A stretch of DNA of 64,000 nt from Cocleimonas flava (GCF_004339015.1 NZ_SMFQ01000004.1:681901-745900), one strand, 5' to 3'; shown: positions 26,077 through 34,705, counted from the stretch's first letter. Notes: generated from the sequence alone by a model not told the origin. Made by a program: numbers and translations.

Positions 26077-26674
26077 TTTTAAACTTACTGCGCAAACACC
26101 TCTAAATGGGTTTGATCAAAACTTTGGAAGCGCCTCTGATGGAATCAAAGTATCTGAATTACTCGGGCACTCTCTAGTGTCGATGGCGATGCCTGACGAT
26201 CAAAAAGACGCTTTAGCAAAAAACATCAAAGCCGCTTATGATGTGAATTTACCCGAGATTGGTAAATTCACGGCATCAACCGTTGATAACACACGCATTT
26301 TAAGACTACAGCAAGAACAGTGTTTTGTGCTTTTTGAAAATAAAGCTGCTAATGAAGCTAATGATACAAGCAGCAATGCGGTCCCTCATATTCGGGAGAA
26401 AACCAAAGACGCAGCGTATCTCAGTGATCAATCAGACAGCTGGGTGATGCTAAAACTAAGCGGCAAAAATGTAAAAACTGCATTAGAACGTGTTTGCCCT
26501 ATCGACTTACAACCCCCTGCTTTCAATACATTTTCTGTGACCCGTACCGCAATGGAACATTTATCCGTAATCATCATGCAGGAAGGAGAAAATGAATATC
26601 TACTCTTTTCTCCGCGCTCTTCCGCGAAGTCATTTATGCACATGATTTTAACGTCAATCGAAAATGTGTCCTGA
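26069..26674 (+). CDS. soxG: Heterotetrameric sarcosine oxidase, gamma subunit
   Basis: About 201 residues, near the family length. A GTG at 26069 is preferred as start because GGAGA lies 7 bases upstream (26057-26061) and the product then opens MSNFKLTAQTPLNG like other SoxG proteins; ATG 26054 or 26018 are longer alternatives. The start overlaps the soxA stop by 8 bases, implying coupling. The sequence is GcvT-like and includes VMLKLSGKNVKTALERVCPIDLQPPAF and TRTAMEHLSVIIMQEGENEYLLFSPRSSA, typical of SoxG, which packs against SoxA. Last gene of soxBDAG. No glyA or purU follows, unlike many sox operons. Confidence 0.88.
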   Translation: MSNFKLTAQTPLNGFDQNFGSASDGIKVSELLGHSLVSMAMPDDQKDALAKNIKAAYDVNLPEIGKFTASTVDNTRILRLQQEQCFVLFENKAANEANDTSSNAVPHIREKTKDAAYLSDQSDSWVMLKLSGKNVKTALERVCPIDLQPPAFNTFSVTRTAMEHLSVIIMQEGENEYLLFSPRSSAKSFMHMILTSIENVS

Positions 26675-26738
26675 CTCAACTAATCCGTTTTTCCGGAGTA
26701 ATAGGTAAAACTTAATAATCAATAGATAAAAATAGGTA

Positions 26739-26765
26739 GGTCCTCCCCCTACTTTTATCGGGCTG
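26739..26765 (+). repeat. C6-TACTT element, copy 7 (degenerate)
   Basis: GTCCTCCCCCTACTTTTATC followed by GGGC and no T-run. One C is replaced by T and the tail is lost. It lies between soxG and the BCCT gene in sense orientation. Confidence 0.55.
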
Positions 26766-26901
26766 CACGCGTTACCCTGAAGCTTACTATTTACAATCCA
26801 TCGCTTTTTGGTGGGTAAATAGATGCCGGAGTCGTGTCCTTAGCAACTTTCAAAAAACGCTATAACTTGGCTCCACCCTAATTCAATTTACGGAGGAACT
26901 C

Positions 26902-28503
26902 GTGCCCAAAATTAAAACTGATTATGAGATAGGACAAGATAATGTAACACCATTTGGAATGGATATTCACAATCCCGTTTTCATCATTTCAGGACTTTCA
27001 GTAGTCGCATTCGTACTACTAACCTTGATGTTTCAAGAACAAGCCGCAACATTTTTCAAGTGGTTGCGGCCAGCAGTAACCAGTACATTCGATTGGTTCT
27101 TTTTAAGTGCTGCAAATATTTTTGTCATATTTGCCTTCTTCCTCGCGTTATCGCCACTGGGTAAAGTCAGGTTAGGCGGTCAAGAGGCTACCCCAGATTA
27201 CGGCTATATAGGCTGGTTTGCGATGTTGTTTGCCGCAGGCATGGGTATTGGCTTGATGTTCTTTGGGGTATCCGAACCGATGTCTCATTTCAGCTCTTCC
27301 ATGGGCGGTGTCACATTAGGTGAAGGTGGTGTCAGAACCGACTGGGCTCCGTTAGGCGGCGCAGCTGGTGATGCTGATGCATCCCGTAGTTTAGCGATGG
27401 CGGCTACCATTTTCCATTGGGGTTTACACCCATGGGCGATTTACGCCACAGTGGCATTAGCGCTGGCATTTTTCTCATTCAATCATAATTTACCACTGAC
27501 CTTACGCTCTGCGTTCTATCCATTACTGGGAGAAAGAGTCTGGGGCTGGCCGGGTCATCTGATTGATATATCCGCCGTATTTGCAACCTTATTTGGCTTA
27601 ACCACTTCATTAGGCTTTGGCACCACACAGGCACTTGCCGGTTTCAACTTCTTGTTTGGCTGGGGTACTGGCGGCGTCGCTGCTCTTGTTCTGGTAACGG
27701 TGATTACCTCGATAGCCTTAATTTCGGTACTGCGTGGTTTGGACGGCGGTGTCAAAATCCTTTCTGAAATTAATATGGGGCTAGCGCTTTTACTGTTACT
27801 TTTCATCATTATCGTTGGGCCGACAGCCGATATTTTTAAGTCCTTCTTTTCCGGCGGATTTGAATATCTTAAACAATTAATCCCGTTGTCTACGCCATTT
27901 GGTCGTGCAGATACTAACTTCTCTCAAGGCTGGACTTCGTTCTACTGGGCGTGGTGGATTTCATGGTCTCCTTTTGTTGGTATGTTTATCGCTCGCGTAT
28001 CACGTGGCAGAACGGTTAGAGAATTTGTACTTGCAGTAATCATTGTGCCAACTCTTCTGTGTGTTTTATGGATGAGTGCATTTGGTGGTGCAGCAATATC
28101 ACAAGTTATCGCAGACGCTTCTGCACCTGTGGCAAAAGTCGCGCAAGAATTAAAACTGTTTGAAATGGTTAAAGGCTTTCCGTTTAGCAGCGTACTTTCA
28201 CTGCTCGGTATTGTCTTGGTACTGGTATTCTTTGTGACCTCTTCCGATTCTGGATCTTTGGTTATCGACACCATTACTGCCGGCGGTAAAGACGACGCAC
28301 CCGCAGGACAACGCATCTTCTGGTGTACTTTCGAAGGGCTTGTTGCGATCACACTATTATTAGTGGGTGGTAAAGAAGCACTAGGCGCATTGCAGGCCAT
28401 GGCCGTTTCAACCGGTTTGCCGTTTACCTTTGTACTTTTGGCGATGTGTGTCAGTTTGTATCTTGGATTAAGCAAAGCTGCAAAAGCTTTGAAGCCTGTC
28501 TGA
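26902..28503 (+). CDS. BCCT family betaine/carnitine/choline transporter
   Basis: 533 residues with about 12 membrane segments. The Na+-coupled type motif GMGIGLMFFGVSEPMSHF lies at about residue 112, followed by WGLHPWAIYATVALALAFFSFN at about 173 and the BCCT signature WWISWSPFVGMFIARVSRGRTVREF at about 350, with the aromatic substrate-binding tryptophans. GTG start at 26902 with GGAGGA five bases upstream. It imports a quaternary or methylated amine such as glycine betaine. Placement 227 bases after soxG implies that it feeds the demethylation route ending in sarcosine. The short C-terminal tail argues against strong osmosensing, so a catabolic uptake role is favoured. A long palindromic terminator follows. 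Confidence 0.93.
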   Translation: MPKIKTDYEIGQDNVTPFGMDIHNPVFIISGLSVVAFVLLTLMFQEQAATFFKWLRPAVTSTFDWFFLSAANIFVIFAFFLALSPLGKVRLGGQEATPDYGYIGWFAMLFAAGMGIGLMFFGVSEPMSHFSSSMGGVTLGEGGVRTDWAPLGGAAGDADASRSLAMAATIFHWGLHPWAIYATVALALAFFSFNHNLPLTLRSAFYPLLGERVWGWPGHLIDISAVFATLFGLTTSLGFGTTQALAGFNFLFGWGTGGVAALVLVTVITSIALISVLRGLDGGVKILSEINMGLALLLLLFIIIVGPTADIFKSFFSGGFEYLKQLIPLSTPFGRADTNFSQGWTSFYWAWWISWSPFVGMFIARVSRGRTVREFVLAVIIVPTLLCVLWMSAFGGAAISQVIADASAPVAKVAQELKLFEMVKGFPFSSVLSLLGIVLVLVFFVTSSDSGSLVIDTITAGGKDDAPAGQRIFWCTFEGLVAITLLLVGGKEALGALQAMAVSTGLPFTFVLLAMCVSLYLGLSKAAKALKPV

Positions 28504-28525
28504 GAGCAATAGCCAAAGGCTTAAT

Positions 28526-28553
28526 GCTATCGGTGCTTTAAAGCATCGATAGC
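28526..28553 (+). terminator. 14-base-pair hairpin abutting the C6 element pair
   Basis: Inverted repeat with arms 28526-28539 and 28540-28553 (one G-T wobble, almost no loop) between the BCCT stop and the first C6 element. It should fold in the BCCT transcript just before the C6-element terminator. Confidence 0.7.
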
Positions 28554-28580
28554 CACCCCCCTACTTATAGCGGCTTTTTT
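28552..28580 (+). terminator. C6-TACTT element, copy 8, left arm of palindrome
   Basis: GCCACCCCCCTACTTATAG followed by CGGC and six T. With copy 9 it forms a perfect 27-base inverted repeat (arms 28554-28580 and 28590-28616, nine-base spacer). It ends transcription of the BCCT gene and, with copy 9, forms a bidirectional terminator against feoC. Confidence 0.85.
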
Positions 28581-28589
28581 AAGTCATAT

Positions 28590-28618
28590 AAAAAAGCCGC
28601 TATAAGTAGGGGGGTGCA
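28590..28618 (-). terminator. C6-TACTT element, copy 9, right arm of palindrome
   Basis: Mirror of copy 8 on the minus strand with identical core, G-rich segment and T-run. It faces leftward after the stop of feoC and is placed to terminate the feoABC transcript. Confidence 0.85.
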
Positions 28619-28642
28619 TTTAAAATTATAAAATAGAAATAG

Positions 28643-28879
28643 CTACAACCAGCGAACGATCTTCTCATTTGTTACCCATTGATAACTTTCATCTGCATCA
28701 CCACAGCCATTACAGCTACTTCCGCACGATGCGCCCTGCTCTGCGATCTTTCCTTTTTTAATCCAGTATTCGAGCGCAAGCTTCGCAGCTTCTTTGCTGA
28801 TATCGAAATGAATCGCGACATCGTTTAACGAAGATTGCTGACGTTGTTGTATGTAGTTTCTGATTTCACCGAGTTTCAT
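28643..28879 (-). CDS. feoC: FeoC-like ferrous iron transport regulator
   Basis: 78 residues. A winged-helix part (MKLGEIRNYIQQRQQSSLNDVAIHFDISKEAAKLALEYWIKKGKI) is followed by a cysteine cluster C52, C56, C59 (SCGSSCNGC), comparable to the Fe-S-binding loop of enterobacterial FeoC. It starts 2 bases after the feoB stop, so it is the third gene of feoABC. Enterobacterial FeoC binds FeoB and protects it from proteolysis; a regulatory role in Fe(II) uptake is inferred here. Confidence 0.87.
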   Translation of the reverse strand: MKLGEIRNYIQQRQQSSLNDVAIHFDISKEAAKLALEYWIKKGKIAEQGASCGSSCNGCGDADESYQWVTNEKIVRWL

Positions 28880-28881
28880 GG

Positions 28882-31242
28882 TTAACTCACCGAGGAGTTC
28901 AATGGCTTGTGGTTATCCGGCTCTTTGTTACCTACGACCTTAAACGCGTAAATTGTTGCCGTCAGTATCGCTAACAAACACACCACCCAGATAATTGATT
29001 GAGCTGGATGCTGTGAGATCGTTGCTAGTTGATAGAAAATCACTGCTGATGCGTAGGCTAGACCTGTGGTCCATGCGATACCCAGCATTCCCCAACCTTT
29101 TGAGGTTTCACGAATCATGGCACCTGTCGCTGCAACACAGGGAAAATAAAGCAGAATAAATAATAGATAGGCGAAGGCGCCAATTTTTCCATCGAAGCGT
29201 TTGTGCATTGCGCCAAAGGTTGAAATATCAACCTCTTGAGTCGCGGCTGCTTTCTCGCTATCCGAAATATCATCGACGATGGATAAGCCCAATGGATCCA
29301 GCAGGCTATCTGCGACACCTGTTAAGTTTTCTGGAACCGTTAAAAATGCGGCTTTTAAACTGCTGGATAAATCAAAAGCGTCTTCTTTATTTTCGTCTGT
29401 ATTTCCATCTACAACCTTATTTGCATCTGCCATTTGTGGCTTATCGATTTGAGAATAAAGCGCATCGAGAGTTCCGACCACCACTTCTTTAGCTAACAGG
29501 CCAGTAATAATTCCCACGGTTGCAGGCCAGTTATCTTCTTCGATTCCCATCGGTTTGAAGATGGGTGTCACCGTTCTGGCTGTGGCACTGAGCACTGACT
29601 TTTCGGAATTTTCATTACCAAAGGTCAAATCTGTACCCAATGAATTTGCTACATTGATACAGGTTACGACGATGATGATGATTTTTCCCGCACCAAAAAT
29701 AAACCCTTTGAGCTTGCCCCAGCTATTGATCAAAACACTATTTACACTAGGAATCTGGTAATTGGGAAGCTCCATAAAGAAGTCTTCCGCTTCGCCTTTC
29801 AATAGGGTTTTACGCAGAATGAAACCCGTCATAATGGCAAATAAGATACCAATCAAATACAACAAGAAAACAATATTCTGCCCGCCTACGGGGAAGAAAG
29901 CCGCAGCGAATAAGGCATACACCGCAAGACGCGCACCGCACGACATAAAAGGAGACATCATTACGGTGATGATGCGTTCGCGCGCATCGTCCAGAGTACG
30001 TGTCGCCATAATACCGGGAACGTTACAGCCGAATCCGACAATCAACGGTACAAAGGCTTTACCAGAAATGCCCAGTTTGCGCATAAAGTGATCCATGACA
30101 AATGCCGCACGCGACATATAACCGGACTCTTCAAGAACCGTAAGGAATAAAAACAAAGCGCCGATAATAGGAATAAATGTAGCAACAACCTGAACACCAC
30201 CACCAACGCCATTGGCCACAATAGTAATTAACCATTGGGGTAAGCCAATGTTTGCCATCAAACTGCCCAAGCCATCCACAAAGAATGCTTGTGCGGTAAG
30301 GTCGAAAACATCGATGAAGGCTCCACCAAGATTGATACTGAAGGTGAATAGCAAATACATCATCGCTAAAAATATTGGCACACCGAGCCAGTTACCCAGT
30401 ACGTATTTATCAATTTTGTCAGATCGTGTACGGCTGACTTTTCCTTGTTCTGTAACGACTTTTTTGGCTAATTCTGTGGCTTTTTCGAAGCGTACTTCTG
30501 CCAGCAGAAAATCAAGTTCTTCACCTGTTTTTGTTTCAATCTCAGCGATCATCTTCGCTGTCAATTCAGACTGATTTTCCTGTAATATTTTTAGTGCTTG
30601 TGGGCGATTACACTCATGTTTGCGTTGTAATTCAGCCAAGGCAATCTCGACATTCTCATCGTATTGCAGGGTAAAATCTTCAGGGTTTTTGTTAGCCTGA
30701 CTGGTTTTAATCAGTTGCTTTTGTATCTGCGCTGAGGTCTGACTACCTTTCAAAGATATCGGGATGATTGGGCACTTTAGTTGATGAGCTAATTCTTCAA
30801 CGTTGATTGTCATCCCACGTTTATTCGCCACATCCATCATGTTCAGATAGACCAGTGTCGGGATACCCAATTCACGCAATTGCAGGGTTAGGTATAAGCC
30901 TCTTTCCAGAGTGCTTGCATCAAGAATATTAACGAAGATATGTTCGGGACAATCAAGGCAGAACTTTCGTGCAATGACTTCATCTTCAGAGGCATCGGAA
31001 TAATCCAGTGAATAGGTTCCGGGTAAATCGATAACGCGAATACTTTCACCGTTATATTTGAAATAACCCTGCTTGCGCTCAACCGTTACCCCTGGCCAGT
31101 TGCCCGTACTTTGTCGTGCACCTGTGAGTTTATTGAATAAGGTAGTTTTACCCGCATTGGGATTTCCTACCAATGCGACTTTCAGATTATCACAAGAGAC
31201 TTGCTCTTGATCACAACCATTACCACAACATTTTTTTGCCAT
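28882..31242 (-). CDS. feoB: Ferrous iron transport protein B
   Basis: 786 residues from the ATG at 31242; a TTG at 31254 would add four residues (MVKK). An N-terminal G-protein domain has G1 GNPNAGKTT at about 26-34, G3 DLPGTYSL near 65 and G4-like NMMD near 125, then the membrane part with paired Gate motifs (GFGCNVPGIMATRTL, and IFLLYFPCVAATGAM near the end). The inner-membrane protein takes up Fe2+. Before the G domain is a cysteine-rich leader, C5, C6, C10 and C17 (KKCCGNGCDQEQVSC), not present in E. coli FeoB. Between feoA (24 bases upstream) and feoC. Confidence 0.95.
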   Translation of the reverse strand: MAKKCCGNGCDQEQVSCDNLKVALVGNPNAGKTTLFNKLTGARQSTGNWPGVTVERKQGYFKYNGESIRVIDLPGTYSLDYSDASEDEVIARKFCLDCPEHIFVNILDASTLERGLYLTLQLRELGIPTLVYLNMMDVANKRGMTINVEELAHQLKCPIIPISLKGSQTSAQIQKQLIKTSQANKNPEDFTLQYDENVEIALAELQRKHECNRPQALKILQENQSELTAKMIAEIETKTGEELDFLLAEVRFEKATELAKKVVTEQGKVSRTRSDKIDKYVLGNWLGVPIFLAMMYLLFTFSINLGGAFIDVFDLTAQAFFVDGLGSLMANIGLPQWLITIVANGVGGGVQVVATFIPIIGALFLFLTVLEESGYMSRAAFVMDHFMRKLGISGKAFVPLIVGFGCNVPGIMATRTLDDARERIITVMMSPFMSCGARLAVYALFAAAFFPVGGQNIVFLLYLIGILFAIMTGFILRKTLLKGEAEDFFMELPNYQIPSVNSVLINSWGKLKGFIFGAGKIIIIVVTCINVANSLGTDLTFGNENSEKSVLSATARTVTPIFKPMGIEEDNWPATVGIITGLLAKEVVVGTLDALYSQIDKPQMADANKVVDGNTDENKEDAFDLSSSLKAAFLTVPENLTGVADSLLDPLGLSIVDDISDSEKAAATQEVDISTFGAMHKRFDGKIGAFAYLLFILLYFPCVAATGAMIRETSKGWGMLGIAWTTGLAYASAVIFYQLATISQHPAQSIIWVVCLLAILTATIYAFKVVGNKEPDNHKPLNSSVS

Positions 31243-31266
31243 TTTTTTTACCAAAGCTGGCGCTAA

Positions 31267-31500
31267 TTAATGTTCCTTAGAAACAAGAATTTTTTCTGCG
31301 ATTGATCTACCGAGACTAATACGGCTATTGTTATTTGCCAGTACCATATCACCACCGCGATTACGTAATATCTGTAGGTTAGAACCAATGCCAATACCCA
31401 ACCCAAGAAGACGAACCTGTGTTTTACAGTCAGACACAATCTTCTTTACATAAACGTGAGAAGACTCTTGTTGATTAATTAAAGGGCTGGTTTTTAACAT
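31267..31500 (-). CDS. feoA: Ferrous iron transport protein A
   Basis: 77 residues from the ATG at 31500, with the SH3-like FeoA fold: QVRLLGLGIGIGSNLQILRNRGGDMVLANNNSRISLGRSIAEKILV. A longer in-frame start would run through the Fur box and a C6 repeat copy, so it is rejected. FeoA is a small cytoplasmic partner of FeoB needed for Fe(II) uptake. First gene of feoABC, with a promoter overlapping a Fur box 43-85 bases upstream. Confidence 0.92.
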   Translation of the reverse strand: MLKTSPLINQQESSHVYVKKIVSDCKTQVRLLGLGIGIGSNLQILRNRGGDMVLANNNSRISLGRSIAEKILVSKEH

Positions 31501-31542
31501 GTTTAGCTCAAACTGGATTTCACTAATAAACGGGATATTTAA

Positions 31543-31584
31543 AGTGTAAATAAGCAAATACTTAAATGCAAATGATTCTCGTTT
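31543..31584 (-). promoter_or_regulatory. feoABC promoter with overlapping Fur box
   Basis: On the minus strand a -35 TTGCAT (31566-31571) and -10 TACACT (31543-31548) are separated by 17 bases. A Fur-box-like sequence, AAATGATTCTCGTTT within 31565-31584, overlaps the -35. Fe-loaded Fur bound here would block transcription, the usual arrangement for feo operons. Confidence 0.75.
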
Positions 31585-31618
31585 TTGAACGTGACTTATA
31601 TCAATAAAAGACTTTTTA

Positions 31619-31647
31619 GTCACCCCCCTACTTAGGGGCATTTTTTT
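31619..31647 (+). repeat. C6-TACTT element, copy 10
   Basis: GTCACCCCCCTACTTAGGGG followed by CA and seven T; CCCCT pairs with AGGGG. It points rightward between divergent feoA and the gene at 31738, so no known gene reads into it. It would stop any leftover transcript entering from feoA's antisense strand. Confidence 0.85.
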
Positions 31648-31737
31648 ATTTGTTCGTTTTTATAAAAGATGAACCCAGCCATCGCTTTAGCTATTCGAGA
31701 TATATACAAATGATTTAATTGAGACAACAATAACTGC

Positions 31738-32115
31738 ATGCCTCAACGAACGATTTACAGTGTGATTGAATCTCCAACACACCCTCACTTAACTGCGTTA
31801 TATCAAACGCTAGGTATTGAAGAGCTGTGTTTTAAATCGATGCGTAAGTTGATGGCTAAAATAAAAAATACACCACCTGATTTTATCGCCGCTGAATTCT
31901 TTTACGGTTATGGAAATAATTATGCAGGTGTCAATATCAGCAATCTTGATGTCATGCTGTACTCCTTACAACGCTATGCTCCGGATACCAAGGTCTTAGT
32001 TTTTGTGGATAAAAACGAACGTCAATACGTGGACAAACTGAACGATATTTTACCTTTGCATGCTGTATTTAAGCGGCCGTTTGATGAGACCGAGATCGTA
32101 AAAGCCCTTGGCTAG
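31738..32115 (+). CDS. Hypothetical protein, receiver-like fold possible
   Basis: 125 residues, family not recognised. The alternation of predicted strands and helices (SVIESPTHPHLTALY, DFIAAEFFYGYG, DTKVLVFVDKNER, LHAVFKRPFDETEIVKALG) and the late K-R-P-F tail resemble a degenerate response-regulator receiver domain, in which the phospho-acceptor Asp position may be occupied by the AAEFF segment. This is a weak structural guess. ATG start at 31738. It is flanked by feoA (divergent) and a convergent RNase T2 gene. Confidence 0.6.
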   Translation: MPQRTIYSVIESPTHPHLTALYQTLGIEELCFKSMRKLMAKIKNTPPDFIAAEFFYGYGNNYAGVNISNLDVMLYSLQRYAPDTKVLVFVDKNERQYVDKLNDILPLHAVFKRPFDETEIVKALG

Positions 32116-32191
32116 GATCTTGATTAAAACGCTTGAGATTAAATGATTAAGGCTATCTTACTAAATGTGCGTGAGATATCTTAAACAAGCT

Positions 32192-33229
32192 CTAACCTGC
32201 CCTGTCTACATAACCTTTAAAACAGGTAGAGCCTGCATCAATGGCAGATTTCATTAATCTAGAAACATCTAAATCATCTGCAGATTTATCCGTAACCACA
32301 CCGGTAAAGTTTATCCATAATTCACTGATTCGACCTTTGCGGTCACAGCGTAAATCGACTTTTTTGCCCGCACCTTTGCCAAAAGAATTATCAAAGGATT
32401 GACGAATCTGCTTTAAGGAAACCTTTCTACCGATATTTTTAGATAATAAACGACCGACAGCAGACTCATTAATTTTTTGCGTTAGAGCGATCGAATGCTG
32501 ATAGTAAGTATCAGCGTCAGTGCCATAGCAAGTACCGTGTTTTATCCATTCATGACGATGTAGATTTGACGCATAACCGGGCATCACAAATGCGAGTTTT
32601 TTAACCGTTTCATGAGAGAGTTTGAGTGGCTCTAAAAGATGCCAGCGTTTATTTCGATCGATACCTTTGTCGGTATCACTCACACCGCAATAAGCATTTG
32701 CACGTGGCTGAGGCCATAAGCCATGCAACGAAAGATGCGTTGCGTCGTATCTATTTTCACCCAGACTGCGGCATTCTTTTTTCCTAGATCTCGACTCACA
32801 GAAGGTTGGCATCCAACTCAATGCCAATAAGTACTGACCTGATTTTGCTTTTGTCTTGCCAGGTTTTGATGCGATTGTTTTTAGAGCATTTTTGTTATTG
32901 TTCGAAATACCGCATTGATCTGTTTTTATTCCACAGCGGCTATCAATCCAGCGTTCCTGTCTATCGATACCTTCTATTCTGACCCGATAGTGAGTACCTT
33001 TCTTACTTTTTTGAATGATCGAATAGCTATTCCCTTCTGTGACAGTCACATTTCCAGGGTTGGTTTTCTTACGAAAAGATTGAAATGCGGGACATGATTT
33101 CTGAATTTCAAAACACTGGTTTGGCTTTTTAGCGTAAGCCGGAAATGCAAACAGTAGTGAGAGTATAAAACCAAGGACAGCTGTATATCGAAAAACACTT
33201 TGATTTAAAACAACGTTAATTTGCAACAT
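32192..33229 (-). CDS. Secreted ribonuclease T2 family protein
   Basis: 345 residues with a signal peptide (MLQINVVLNQSVFRYTAVLGFILSLLFAFPAYA). Residues about 38-105 form a Cys-containing SH3-like module (CPAFQSF...RWIDSRCG). The RNase T2 domain starts near 130 (QYLLALSWMPTFC) with conserved catalytic motifs HGLWPQ (H169) and HRHEWIKHGTCYG (H226, E227, H231). It cleaves RNA non-specifically through 2',3'-cyclic intermediates in the periplasm or outside the cell, possibly to scavenge phosphate and nucleosides. It is a single gene; the N-terminal module is not part of the E. coli Rna protein and may mediate binding. Confidence 0.9.
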   Translation of the reverse strand: MLQINVVLNQSVFRYTAVLGFILSLLFAFPAYAKKPNQCFEIQKSCPAFQSFRKKTNPGNVTVTEGNSYSIIQKSKKGTHYRVRIEGIDRQERWIDSRCGIKTDQCGISNNNKNALKTIASKPGKTKAKSGQYLLALSWMPTFCESRSRKKECRSLGENRYDATHLSLHGLWPQPRANAYCGVSDTDKGIDRNKRWHLLEPLKLSHETVKKLAFVMPGYASNLHRHEWIKHGTCYGTDADTYYQHSIALTQKINESAVGRLLSKNIGRKVSLKQIRQSFDNSFGKGAGKKVDLRCDRKGRISELWINFTGVVTDKSADDLDVSRLMKSAIDAGSTCFKGYVDRAG

Positions 33230-33363
33230 GCTCTTGGCTATTCCTTTTTGTAAACAATAAACGAAAGGTTAAAAACTTTAAATTAAGAGAGAATCAAGGG
33301 CCTGAAAGTTCATTGAACTATTAAGATGAAGAAACGTGAAAAATAATCGAATCTAATATCAAT

Positions 33364-33393
33364 GACACCCCCCTACTTTAAGGGACTTTTTTT
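33364..33393 (+). repeat. C6-TACTT element, copy 11
   Basis: GACACCCCCCTACTTT followed by AAGGGAC and seven T; CCCT and AGGG can pair loosely. It points rightward between two minus-strand genes (Rieske upstream, RNase T2 downstream) and terminates neither. Confidence 0.8.
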
Positions 33394-33413
33394 AGTATTT
33401 ATATTTCAATGAG

Positions 33414-33764
33414 TTAACTAAGATAAATAACACCATCTTTAATCACAAGGTTAACGGAAGTTAGGCTGGCACCTATGCAAGGCCCTTCTATACAGACTCC
33501 CTCTTCTATGGTGAATTTCGCTGCGTGCATAGAACAAATTATATGTTCTTTATTTTCATCAAGAAAATCATCGGGGTTCCATTCCAAAGGAGCCAAGGCA
33601 TGCGGACATACATTTAGATAGCCAAAAACGTCATCGCCTTTTCTTATTATAAATATTCGTGATGAGTTTTGTTTTACATCAACGGTAAAACCTTTACAGG
33701 ATAGATCTTCAAGATCAGAAAGCTTGCACAGGAATTGATTAGTTACAGCGCTGTCTTTTTTCAT
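33414..33764 (-). CDS. Rieske-type [2Fe-2S] ferredoxin
   Basis: 116 residues. The Rieske cluster-binding boxes are CPH in YLNVCPHALAPLEW (about residue 56) and CSMH in HIICSMHAAKFTIEEGVC (about 81), with normal CxH-x-CxxH spacing. It is a small soluble electron carrier, like NirD or aromatic-dioxygenase ferredoxins. No oxygenase or reductase partner is adjacent; RNase T is upstream on the same strand and RNase T2 downstream. Function unassigned beyond electron transfer. Confidence 0.87.
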   Translation of the reverse strand: MKKDSAVTNQFLCKLSDLEDLSCKGFTVDVKQNSSRIFIIRKGDDVFGYLNVCPHALAPLEWNPDDFLDENKEHIICSMHAAKFTIEEGVCIEGPCIGASLTSVNLVIKDGVIYLS

Positions 33765-33832
33765 TGAGTTTCATTTTGGCTTTTGCGTGGTTATTTCTTA
33801 TATTTGTTATTCTCGTTTGTAGACCTTAGACG

Positions 33833-34546
33833 CTAGTCTTCTGCACCATCTAGTTTCTTGGTTCCTATTTTGTCTTCCCATTGATTTATGATATTACAAA
33901 ATAAATCTGCTGTCTTTTCAGTATCATACACAGCCGAATGAGCTTCATTAGCATCCCACGGAAATCCAGCTGCTTTAACAGAGCGAGCTAAAACCGTCTG
34001 TTTATAGGCCATTGCCGCTAATGTCACCGTATCAAACGTACTGAACGGGTGAAACGGATTACGTTTTTTAGCAATTCGCTGTACCGCTGCATTCAAGAAA
34101 TTAAGATCAAACGCCGCGTTGTGGCCTACTAAAATGGCACGCTTGCAATTGTTCGCCTTCATTTCTTTTCTAACAATCAGAAAAAGCTCATCCAGACACT
34201 TCTTTTCATCGACGGCAATAGCCTGACGAAACGGTAGATTTGGGTCTATACCATTTACTTCTAAAGAAGCTGGCTCAAGGTTAGAACCTTCAAAAGGGCT
34301 GACATGCCAACCATAAGTACGGTGTGGTGCAAGCATGCCATGTTCATCAAATCTGAGTGTAACGGCAGCTACTTCTAATAGAGCATCGGTGTGGTGATTA
34401 AAACCACCCGTTTCCATATCAATCACTACGGGTAAAAAGCCGCGAAATCTTCCTCCTAGTGGATGAAGACATTCTTCAATATTTTCAGTCTCTTCTGTTT
34501 CTGATGTACTTGTATTAAGCAGTGGTGTTTTTAGATTTATTTCCAT
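33833..34546 (-). CDS. rnt: Ribonuclease T
   Basis: 237 residues, slightly longer than E. coli RNase T (215). DEDD-exonuclease motifs: VVIDMETGGFN (Exo I) near residue 38, GHNAAFDLNFLNAA (Exo II) near 136, and HSAVYDTEKTADLF (Exo III) near 203, all intact. It trims 3' ends of tRNA and rRNA and turns over CCA ends in the cytoplasm. The start ATG at 34546 places the first Exo motif within 40 residues as expected. Divergent from aceE. Confidence 0.92.
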   Translation of the reverse strand: MEINLKTPLLNTSTSETEETENIEECLHPLGGRFRGFLPVVIDMETGGFNHHTDALLEVAAVTLRFDEHGMLAPHRTYGWHVSPFEGSNLEPASLEVNGIDPNLPFRQAIAVDEKKCLDELFLIVRKEMKANNCKRAILVGHNAAFDLNFLNAAVQRIAKKRNPFHPFSTFDTVTLAAMAYKQTVLARSVKAAGFPWDANEAHSAVYDTEKTADLFCNIINQWEDKIGTKKLDGAED

Positions 34547-34705
34547 CAGGCGAGCTTACAACAATCGCCCTAAAAATAACACCAGACGATTAATATATTA
34601 TTCTATCTCTGTAACAGATTGAAATTTAAACCGATTTATTTTGGATTGACAAAAAATAAATAGAAGCTACACTTTGTGGCACAATAAAATCACTGAGATG
34701 AAATA

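Noticed and set aside
31501-31641. Longer N-terminus for feoA starting in the C6 element
   Set aside because: The extension would run through the Fur box and promoter and be encoded partly by a dispersed repeat; the ATG at 31500 gives the normal FeoA size.
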